From: a virus | Length of the DNA: 61,682 bases | IMG/VR virus record: IMGVR_UViG_3300023179_005392 | Span: 1-61,682 of that record | Strand: one strand, 5' to 3' | In this document: in pieces, positions 1-5,669 of the stretch | How the letters are laid out: each line of letters starts with the position of its first letter | Position numbering within the stretch: position 1 is the stretch's first letter | Notes under the pieces: model-generated | What the model saw: the letters and a program-made list of their open reading frames with translations, nothing else | The model's database searches: none | What the model was told of the DNA's origin: nothing | Made by a program: the position numbers and the translations under genes

Positions 1-799
1 GATCAACGAGACCTATTGTTCCACCGTTAACTCTTTTAGTAACAGCTGTGACTGTAGCTTCATCAGCTCCTTTATCACAGATTGACCACAATTTATTTGA
101 ATCAAAAAAGAATGCTGCTGATGCTAATGGATATTTTGTGGCAACTAAATCTGGATTAGCTACGGTATCCTCACCGATAAACTTAGCAAAGTTGGTATAG
201 TTTTGTTTACCAGTCAATTGAATAAAACCACGACCTCTAAATTTGAAACCTTCCTTTGTCGTTTCATCACCGTTACCCATTCTACCGCCATAAACTTTGG
301 ATGCGATTTTTTCAGGATTACGAGCATACGATTCAGCAAGATTACCAGGAAAATATTTTGGAAATATTTTTTTCAAGCCATCAGCAGAATAGTTCAAATT
401 TTCTTGAATGTGTTTAAATCCTCCAGATTCGTGACCACATTGTGCTAAGAAATGTGCTAATCTAAGAGGTGTTGTAATATTGAATTTTTTCGCGGTATCA
501 GGAATTTGAGCAATTACTGAATCTGGAATGTGACCTTTTAATTTTTCTAATTTAAAAACACCACCTGTTGGTATTACAACATCTTCTTTCACAACTTGTG
601 GTTGTGGTGATGCTGTTGTTGGGAACATTTTCGCCCAAGTACCGTCACCAACAATACCATCGGCTGTTAAACCATTAGCGGTTTGCCATTCCTTAACTTT
701 TTTTTCTGTACCAGCACCAAATACACCATCAGCTGTCAGACCAAGTTTAGTTTGAAGTTTTTTAACATCATCACCTTTTGAGTTTAATTTCAGTAACAT
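1..799 (-). CDS. Endolysin: peptidoglycan-binding domain plus GH19 chitinase/lysozyme-like domain (partial, cut by left edge)
   Basis: Reading the minus strand from the ATG at 799 gives 266 codons open to the window edge, so the C-terminus is missing. Residues about 5-60 form a PG_binding_1 repeat (LNSKGDDVKKLQTKLGLTAD, then DGIVGDGTW). After a Pro/Gln linker, residues about 85-266 match glycoside hydrolase family 19: FLAQCGHESGGF carries the expected catalytic Glu (about residue 124), followed by NYSADGL and the FRGRGFIQLTG block. GH19 enzymes cut the glycan backbone of chitin or peptidoglycan; in a phage this is a lysis enzyme acting on host murein. No signal peptide is seen, so it would need a holin or similar release; a spanin-like pair lies at 13.7-14.3 kb. 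The family assignment is firm; the exact glycosidic bond cut is inferred. Confidence 0.9.
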   Translation of the reverse strand, partial: MLLKLNSKGDDVKKLQTKLGLTADGVFGAGTEKKVKEWQTANGLTADGIVGDGTWAKMFPTTASPQPQVVKEDVVIPTGGVFKLEKLKGHIPDSVIAQIPDTAKKFNITTPLRLAHFLAQCGHESGGFKHIQENLNYSADGLKKIFPKYFPGNLAESYARNPEKIASKVYGGRMGNGDETTKEGFKFRGRGFIQLTGKQNYTNFAKFIGEDTVANPDLVATKYPLASAAFFFDSNKLWSICDKGADEATVTAVTKRVNGGTIGLVD

Positions 800-853
800 A
801 ATTTTGAATTTTTGTATTTAATCCACTCAATTCTAATTTAACATTGAGCTTCA

Positions 854-1522
854 TTAGTAAATATTCGAAACCCCTAAAATTCTTCCTTTAACATTAGGTA
901 TCATTTTTTTTATTTTATCCCTTGAGAGCTTAGATAGTGGTGTACCATACAAAATTAACCTATCATAAACTTCTAAGTCTGGTGGTAATTCATTAATATT
1001 GTTATCAAAAAGATTTAAAGTATTACTAACTTTGAGTCCACTTGGAAGTGATGTGATGTTTTTACAACCTTCAAGATCTAAATCTCCATTAACTGTTAAA
1101 TTATTTGGAAGTTTTTCTATTGGTGTCCTTTCGAGATAAATACCTCTACCAAATTCTAAATCTTGTGGTAATTGATTGATATTGGAACTTGTGAGATAAA
1201 GATGACCTTTTACTTTAAGACCGTTAGGAAGTGATTGTAAATTTTTACATCTAATTAAATAGAGATCACCCTCTATATTGAGACCACTAGGAAGTGATTT
1301 GAGATTTTCACATTCAATTAATCTTAGATCACCATTAACTTGGGTAAGGTTTTTTGGTAAGAATTCTATAGGTGAACCACTGAAATCTAAATCACTTGGT
1401 GAACCATTTTTGATGTAATCACGTATTTTTCTGTAATCTCTAAAAAGTAATTTCTTATCCTTTTCCTCTTTTGTTCTTCGAGGAATAAAGATGTTGTCAT
1501 CACTTTCTTTTAATATGTCCAT
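854..1522 (-). CDS. Leucine-rich-repeat protein
   Basis: 222 residues. After a charged N-terminus (MDILKESDDN) come about seven repeats of roughly 20 residues with the pattern LxxLPxxLxVxGDLxL (for example LKSLPSGLNIEGDLYL, LQSLPNGLKVKGHLYL). This resembles the short bacterial LRR type seen in YopM/IpaH-like proteins, but no E3 ligase domain follows. LRRs bind proteins; the partner here is unknown. I place the start at the ATG at 1522, not the TTG 18 nt upstream, because a TATTTAT promoter element (1540-1548) overlaps the TTG. It is divergent from the next gene. The N-terminal ILKE matches the (I/L)xE consensus cut by T4-type prohead proteases, so packaging into the head is possible but unproven. 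Confidence 0.75.
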   Translation of the reverse strand: MDILKESDDNIFIPRRTKEEKDKKLLFRDYRKIRDYIKNGSPSDLDFSGSPIEFLPKNLTQVNGDLRLIECENLKSLPSGLNIEGDLYLIRCKNLQSLPNGLKVKGHLYLTSSNINQLPQDLEFGRGIYLERTPIEKLPNNLTVNGDLDLEGCKNITSLPSGLKVSNTLNLFDNNINELPPDLEVYDRLILYGTPLSKLSRDKIKKMIPNVKGRILGVSNIY

Positions 1523-1539
1523 AAATTTCAACACAACCA

Positions 1540-1548
1540 ATAAATATT
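1540..1548 (-). promoter_or_regulatory. Phage TATTTAT promoter element
   Basis: AATATTTAT on the minus strand, 17 nt before the ATG of the LRR gene. It forms a divergent pair with the plus-strand copy 12 nt away. No TTG -33 box is visible at the usual distance. Assigned to the proposed gp55-type late promoter class. Confidence 0.55.
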
Positions 1549-1560
1549 CCTACCAATAAT

Positions 1561-1569
1561 AATATTTAT
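1561..1569 (+). promoter_or_regulatory. Phage TATTTAT promoter element
   Basis: AATATTTAT ending 11 nt before the ATG at 1581, with an A-rich spacer. No -33 TTG upstream. Confidence 0.55.
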
Positions 1570-1580
1570 TGAAAAAAATT

Positions 1581-2186
1581 ATGAGAGATCTTATAAAACA
1601 AATTCTTAAAGAAGATTTGGTCAAACGACCAATGCTTCTTAAAGAAAACTGTGAAATTTCTGAGTCTTTGAGACATCACTTAACTAATAAATTGACTCTT
1701 TCTGAGAATGTATACAGACCATTTTCAGATAGTTATTTTGAATTGATAAATGAAGTTCGTGAGTTGTATTCAATGGACATGATCGAATTGAATGAAGATG
1801 ATGAGTGGTTTATAAATACAGACATTGGGAAGACAGCATACTACAACGGTGACATTGTTTGGTTAGACATTCCGTTTAGAGACGGAAATTTTATATCAGA
1901 AGCCGAATATCGAGGTCGTAAAGTAAACTTAAATTCTCCATTCAGAACACCTGGTGGGCCCAAAAAATTTTCAGTTTATGTTAAGAATAAGTCAGGTAAT
2001 GTTATCAAAGTGTCCTTTGGTGACCCAAATCTAAGAGTAAGAAATAATAACCCAAAAGCTGCAAAATCTTTTAGAGCCAGACATAAATGTCACACTAAAA
2101 AAGACAAAACAAAAGCTGGATATTGGTCTTGTAATATTTCAAGATACAGATCTAAACTTGGTATCAAATCATCAAGTCCTTGGTAA
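1581..2186 (+). CDS. Conserved phage-type protein with C-terminal Arg/His/Cys-rich domain
   Basis: 201 residues, started at the ATG at 1581 (a TTG 12 nt earlier overlaps the promoter element). The N-terminus is a short amphipathic helix with two (I/L)xE motifs (ILKE, LLKE). The C-terminal 65 residues begin GGPKKFSVYVKNKSGNV and continue with FGDPNLRVRNNN and then RARHKCHTKKDK...YWSC. From memory, similar Cys/His-containing tails occur in proteins of marine T4-like phages, but I cannot name a function. The next gene starts inside its stop codon (TAATG), so the two are translationally coupled. Capsid targeting by the N-terminal helix is an inference. Confidence 0.6.
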   Translation: MRDLIKQILKEDLVKRPMLLKENCEISESLRHHLTNKLTLSENVYRPFSDSYFELINEVRELYSMDMIELNEDDEWFINTDIGKTAYYNGDIVWLDIPFRDGNFISEAEYRGRKVNLNSPFRTPGGPKKFSVYVKNKSGNVIKVSFGDPNLRVRNNNPKAAKSFRARHKCHTKKDKTKAGYWSCNISRYRSKLGIKSSSPW

Positions 2187-2455
2187 TGTCAAAACTACCT
2201 TTCACTCAAATTTTAGACAATAATTCAATAGTTCGAAAGTTTTCTGAAAAAGTAAAAACCCATGAACTTAAATGGCATTATGATCTAAAACATCGTGAAG
2301 TTGTTTGTGAACACGATACTGATTGGCTATTTCAAAGAGATAATGAATTACCAATTAAAATAGAAAAAGGAAAAGTGATTGAAATCCCATCTTATCAGTA
2401 TCACAGAATTATTAAAGGTAACGGTGATTTAGTAGTGAGAATATGGGAATTTTGA
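2186..2455 (+). CDS. Small cupin-like protein
   Basis: 89 residues. The ATG at 2186 shares a base with the upstream stop codon. The core reads LKWHYDLKHREVVCEHDTDW, then DNELPIKIEKGKVIEIPSYQYHRIIKGNGDLVVRI. The spacing of KGKVIEIP and YHRIIKGNGDL is that of a single-domain cupin barrel, with H (YHR) in a possible metal-binding position. Cupins are functionally diverse, so no reaction is assigned. Coupling to the upstream gene suggests a joint role. Confidence is high that it is a gene and moderate for the fold. Confidence 0.6.
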   Translation: MSKLPFTQILDNNSIVRKFSEKVKTHELKWHYDLKHREVVCEHDTDWLFQRDNELPIKIEKGKVIEIPSYQYHRIIKGNGDLVVRIWEF

Positions 2456-2460
2456 AATAA

Positions 2461-3414
2461 TCAAAAAATATCAACCATAGTTTCTCCTTCATAATTCACG
2501 TTGACATCTGGCTCAATATTAACAATATCGTCCTGATCTACTTGTATATTTCTTGGTTCTCCAATAGCCATAACTTCCTCGATCAGACTTACAGATTTCT
2601 CTTCGATTTCGTATTTTGCATTTATTTCTAGAGTTTTTGCATCACATAATGATTTATTTGATGTTTTTGGTAAATTTCTGATGTGTTTCAAAATGTAAGG
2701 AGGAAGTTCAGTCATCATTGAATCTATTTGATGATCCAACACATTCCAAAATGTGGGTGAACTTTCATCATTTACATCCCAAAAAACAGCCACTTTATAA
2801 CCTGTAATTTTATTAATACAATAAATTAAAATTCCACGAGAATAGTATCTAAAAAAATGATTTGGATTATTTTTAGATGTGGTACACCATTTTGTTCCAG
2901 ACCCATAAGATTTTGAGGATTCAAAAGTCAACGGTCTTATGACAAGCCATTCTTCGTCATCAATGAGTTTGATTACCTCTTTACTTGAACTTTTTACAAT
3001 GAATTTTGAGTGTGCTTTATGATAAACTTCTCTCAATTGGTCTAAATCAGAAATGGTGTTAAGGTCTAAATTTTCAACATAATTTTTCTGGTAAAGATCC
3101 ATAAAATCCAAAATCAGTTCTTTTTCACAATATTCATTTAAGAAATTATTAAAATAGTCAAGCAAAAAATTAATTTCATTTAAATTAACTTTTGATTCTT
3201 CAAATTTATCTGATATTTTATCAATTCGTAAACTACTATACACGTTGTTTCCAAAGATACTAGGTTGAACTCTTTTTTTTAGTTCACTTATAATACATTT
3301 CGTCATCAGTGGGACGAATTTATTTGTATCGGAACTATCCAAAAGTGTTAAATAATCCAAAAAAGAAAAGTTTAATTGAGGATTTCTTTGTTTTATTTCT
3401 GATAATTTTGCCAT
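2461..3414 (-). CDS. Unknown protein with GSGTKWCTT motif
   Basis: 317 residues, not recognised by name. The N-terminal half is helical and acidic. The middle contains WLVIRPLTFESSKSYGSGTK followed by WCTTSKNNPNHFFRYYSRG and an ILIYCINK strand, then VAVFWDV. This block (a Gly-rich turn, an invariant-looking WCT, and aromatic residues) recurs in my memory of phage hypothetical proteins and looks like an enzymatic or ligand-binding core, but I cannot assign activity. The C-terminal 60 residues are acidic and probably disordered. It lies 12 nt downstream of the thioesterase gene on the same strand and is likely co-transcribed with it. Confidence 0.55.
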   Translation of the reverse strand: MAKLSEIKQRNPQLNFSFLDYLTLLDSSDTNKFVPLMTKCIISELKKRVQPSIFGNNVYSSLRIDKISDKFEESKVNLNEINFLLDYFNNFLNEYCEKELILDFMDLYQKNYVENLDLNTISDLDQLREVYHKAHSKFIVKSSSKEVIKLIDDEEWLVIRPLTFESSKSYGSGTKWCTTSKNNPNHFFRYYSRGILIYCINKITGYKVAVFWDVNDESSPTFWNVLDHQIDSMMTELPPYILKHIRNLPKTSNKSLCDAKTLEINAKYEIEEKSVSLIEEVMAIGEPRNIQVDQDDIVNIEPDVNVNYEGETMVDIF

Positions 3415-3426
3415 TTTGAAGTTTTT

Positions 3427-3843
3427 TTATTTTTGAGTTATATTGTTTGTTTCTGAACCAAAACCGTATTTAACTTTTACTCTTTGTGAAATTGGAATTG
3501 GGTTACCGTCCTCATCGATCCTTACAAATGTAATGTAGGTTGATAGTATCGTTGTTTGATTTCCTGTGTATACATTATGAGCTCTTGCTTCAATGTAAAG
3601 TTTTAAAGAAGTATTTCCAATAGTATCAACTTTACCATACACTTTGAGTAAATGACCTTCTCTTGCTGGTTTTTTGAATAGACATTCATCTATTTTAATT
3701 GTAACCACACGAGGTGTATCACACACTTGCATGGCCAAAGAAGCTCCAGCAGAATCCAACCATTTAAGTAATGTTCCACCAAATAGATTTCCGTGAAAAC
3801 CTAAATCTGATTTTTTTACAGGATGTGTAGATATGAGTTCCAT
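3427..3843 (-). CDS. Acyl-CoA thioesterase, hotdog fold (YciA/ACOT type)
   Basis: 138 residues, the normal length of a single hotdog domain. The N-terminal block HPVKKSDLGFHGNLFGGTLL followed by KWLDSAGASLA matches the hallmark helix of YciA/ACOT-type acyl-CoA hydrolases (G-x-LFGG-x-LLxWxD), with D31 near the expected catalytic position. The second half has the conserved IDECLFKKPAREGHLL strand pair. The family hydrolyses acyl-CoA to free fatty acid and CoA in the cytoplasm. A phage copy could redirect host lipid or CoA pools; this is inference. A host-type promoter (TTG-N19-TACATTTG) sits only 5 nt before the ATG. Confidence 0.8.
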   Translation of the reverse strand: MELISTHPVKKSDLGFHGNLFGGTLLKWLDSAGASLAMQVCDTPRVVTIKIDECLFKKPAREGHLLKVYGKVDTIGNTSLKLYIEARAHNVYTGNQTTILSTYITFVRIDEDGNPIPISQRVKVKYGFGSETNNITQK

Positions 3844-3848
3844 ATCAA

Positions 3849-3878
3849 CAAATGTAAATCAAAAAACAATCAAGTCAA
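3849..3878 (-). promoter_or_regulatory. Host-type promoter of the thioesterase gene
   Basis: Minus strand: TTG (3878-3876), 19-nt spacer, TACATTTG (3856-3849), matching the Bacteroidota TTG/TAnnTTTG consensus. Only 5 nt separate the -7 element from the ATG, which would give an essentially leaderless transcript. Confidence 0.55.
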
Positions 3879-3910
3879 ATAACGTGGATAATAGTTTTCC
3901 ACAAAATAGT

Positions 3911-4513
3911 TCACTCTTGTTTGGATTTTTTTGCGACTTTTTGAAGAATTTTTTTGATAAAACTTTGATTTACAGAAATGACACTTAACGCAACAATTCT
4001 TTTAGCCAAGTCATTCAAATCCTGACTTGAAAATGCCCCAGCATTTATTTTTAAAATGTAATCTAGTACTGGTAAAAGAAATATAAAGAAAACAATTTCA
4101 TTTATCATCTTTGCGGACTTTGTTGTATTCGATATGAATATTCGAAACAAATTCATCATTTTTTCCGTACTTTTTTTGATCGAATTGAATTCTTTGGTTA
4201 AATTTTTTTCTCTGATTAATCTAGAAATTTGACGAATTTCACTGGCGTTTTGATTATAATAAACAGAACATACTCCGATTATGAGAAGAATTTTTTCGGA
4301 GTCAGTTAGATTTGGAAATTCGGAACTTAGAGACGCATTTAAAGGTCGTACCAATGCACCTATGATGGCTGAGTATGTAAGTAAAAATTTTGTATTTTCA
4401 ATACCCAAAGTTTTTGCGGTTCTATAAATGGATTTTGTCGCTTTTTCTAAACCAGAGAAAATTTTCAACAAATCTTCATCAAACCCCTCAGATAAAATTA
4501 AATTTTGTGTCAT
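3911..4513 (-). CDS. Predicted membrane protein, unknown
   Basis: 200 residues with at least two hydrophobic segments: KILLIIGVCSVYYNQ in the middle and IVFFIFLLPVLDYIL nearer the C-terminus, plus a weaker one around FLLTYSAIIGALV. The ends are charged and Lys-rich (KKILQKVAKKSKQE). The N-terminus MTQNLILSEGFDEDLL contains an LSE motif of the prohead-protease type. I do not recognise the family. It is started 6 nt after a TATTTAT element, arguing for late expression. Confidence 0.5.
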   Translation of the reverse strand: MTQNLILSEGFDEDLLKIFSGLEKATKSIYRTAKTLGIENTKFLLTYSAIIGALVRPLNASLSSEFPNLTDSEKILLIIGVCSVYYNQNASEIRQISRLIREKNLTKEFNSIKKSTEKMMNLFRIFISNTTKSAKMINEIVFFIFLLPVLDYILKINAGAFSSQDLNDLAKRIVALSVISVNQSFIKKILQKVAKKSKQE

Positions 4514-4519
4514 ACCCCT

Positions 4520-4528
4520 ATAAATACA
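4520..4528 (-). promoter_or_regulatory. Phage TATTTAT promoter element
   Basis: GTATTTAT on the minus strand, 6 nt before the ATG at 4513, directly downstream of the candidate small RNA's U-run. Confidence 0.5.
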
Positions 4529-4545
4529 CGATGAACAAAAAAAAA

Positions 4546-4617
4546 GTCACACGGTAACCCCCAAACTTAACTACCAATCGCCGACCAAGACTATGAAATT
4601 AATTTGACCCGTGTGAC
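4546..4617 (-). ncRNA. Candidate 72-nt structured small RNA
   Basis: Minus strand. The ends form a perfect 9-bp stem: GTCACACGG at 4617-4609 pairs with CCGTGTGAC at 4554-4546, enclosing about 54 nt. A run of nine T follows immediately (4545-4537), as at an intrinsic terminator. Upstream, TTG (4651-4649), a 19-nt spacer and TATATTTC (4629-4622) form a near-consensus host promoter whose start site would fall at the first base of the stem. No open frame of useful length lies inside. It is not a tRNA: no T-arm consensus and no seven-pair acceptor. Function unknown; no known family recognised. Confidence 0.55.
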
Positions 4618-4621
4618 ATTT

Positions 4622-4651
4622 GAAATATAAAATACTTTTTTGGTAAATCAA
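4622..4651 (-). promoter_or_regulatory. Host-type promoter of the candidate small RNA
   Basis: TTG at 4651-4649, 19-nt spacer, TATATTTC at 4629-4622 (consensus TAnnTTTG with one change). It overlaps the opposing TATTTAT element of the next gene. Confidence 0.45.
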
Positions 4652-4659
4652 ATATTTAT
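4651..4659 (+). promoter_or_regulatory. Phage TATTTAT promoter element
   Basis: AATATTTAT ending 13 nt before the ATG at 4673, with an A-rich spacer. Confidence 0.55.
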
Positions 4660-4672
4660 TAGAAAAAAAATT

Positions 4673-5239
4673 ATGAACGCATATTTCGTAGGGATCACTC
4701 AACAAGAAAAAAATAACATCCTGGATCAACATAAGAAAATTTATGATGGGTACAGATTAGTTCAACAAAACAATACTGAACCACAACCTTTGTATGTTCA
4801 AGATTTTGCAAACGACAAGGAGGGTTTTGTTGTAAATAATAAGGGTGATGTAAAAAAATATACAAATATGGGTATCAATGAATCTCAAGAAGATTTTGAA
4901 ACTATTGAGATGGAGGAAGATGATTGTGTTGAATGTGGTATGAAGGAAACTTACGAAGATATGGATATGGAGGATGCTTATGCGTATCGTGATGATATGA
5001 ACCCAGAAGCGGATGAAATCGATTTAGAAGATTTGAATGCAGCATCCGAGTTTTATGATAAGTTAAAATCAGGTGAGGGACAAAAACCAAGTGATCGATT
5101 AAATGAACCTTCGGATGAGGAAGACAACAATTGGATGTTTGTTGAAGATGAGTTTACGGAGAGTGAAGACTTGGATGAATCATTTCACACACAAAGAAAC
5201 AAAATACTTGAAATGTTTCAAAGAACGTCTAGGTTCTGA
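4673..5239 (+). CDS. Acidic virion-type protein, unknown
   Basis: 188 residues from the ATG at 4673. The N-terminus (MNAYFVGITQQEKNNILDQH, then KKIYDGYR) is compact and looks conserved; from memory, this ILDQHKxxYDGY block recurs in small proteins of marine T4-like phages. The middle is strongly acidic (EMEEDDCVECGMKETYEDMD) and the tail is disordered. A CVEC pair is present but no second metal pair. No function assigned. The last 22 nt overlap the convergent gene at 5218-5511. Confidence 0.55.
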   Translation: MNAYFVGITQQEKNNILDQHKKIYDGYRLVQQNNTEPQPLYVQDFANDKEGFVVNNKGDVKKYTNMGINESQEDFETIEMEEDDCVECGMKETYEDMDMEDAYAYRDDMNPEADEIDLEDLNAASEFYDKLKSGEGQKPSDRLNEPSDEEDNNWMFVEDEFTESEDLDESFHTQRNKILEMFQRTSRF

Positions 5240-5310
5240 GAATTTTCCGTAAGTTTTTTGTAGATCAAAAACCCTTCGATGTCTCTAAGAATTTGATCAA
5301 TATAGTCGTA
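5217..5310. repeat. Direct repeat copy 1 (94 nt)
   Basis: Near-identical to 5571-5664: about seven substitutions and two single-base indels over 94 nt. This copy holds the 3' end of the intact gene 5218-5511 and the last bases of the convergent gene. Confidence 0.85.
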
Positions 5311-5511
5311 TTTCCTGTTTCCTCTTGTAATTTTTTTGTTCGAAACTAGATGGTGAATTTTTGTACCTTTGATTTTTTTGATAGTCACGACAAAACCGTT
5401 TGACAGAAATATTTTTTTTTCAGTTCTTTTGATACAAGTGACATTGTCGTACGAATTACCAACTTGTATATCCAAAAGAAATTTGTGAGCGTTTGACCAA
5501 AGATTTTCCAT
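5218..5511 (-). CDS. Small basic protein, unknown
   Basis: 97 residues, Lys-rich, predicted mixed alpha/beta: MENLWSNAHKFLLDIQVGNS at the N-terminus, a VVTIKKIKGTKIHHLV strand pair, then a helical end (YDYIDQILRDIEGFLIYKKL). No family recognised. TATCTTTG, a good host-type -7 element, lies 5 nt before the ATG, suggesting early expression. The coding sequence of its last 28 residues is duplicated 350 nt upstream as a decayed fragment. Confidence 0.5.
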   Translation of the reverse strand: MENLWSNAHKFLLDIQVGNSYDNVTCIKRTEKKIFLSNGFVVTIKKIKGTKIHHLVSNKKITRGNRKYDYIDQILRDIEGFLIYKKLTENSQNLDVL

Positions 5512-5570
5512 ATCACAAAGATAGGGAAAATTATTAAATATGTTTCTTTTTTTTTGGAAATATTGATCTT

Positions 5571-5664
5571 TTCAAAGAACCTCTAGGTTCTGAGAATTTT
5601 CCGTGAGTTTTTTGTAGATCAAAACCCTTCGATGTCTCTGAAAAATTTGATGAATATAATCGTA
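5571..5664 (-). pseudogene. Decayed duplicate of the 3' end of gene 5218-5511
   Basis: Direct-repeat copy 2. Read on the minus strand it corresponds to the final residues of the 97-residue protein (IDQILRDIEGFLIYKKLTEN), but a one-base deletion in the A-run (AAAA against AAAAA) and a compensating insertion break the frame, and it lacks the first two thirds of the gene. It begins a few bases after the stop of the large repeat protein. The simplest explanation is an old tandem duplication or recombination scar. Confidence 0.7.
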
Positions 5665-5669
5665 ATTTA

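Noticed and set aside
203-448. Plus-strand open frame of 81 codons
   Set aside because: It is antisense to the GH19 domain of the endolysin, which has clear motifs on the minus strand.
4546-4617. tRNA
   Set aside because: The closing stem has 9 pairs and there is no T-arm consensus or anticodon arm.
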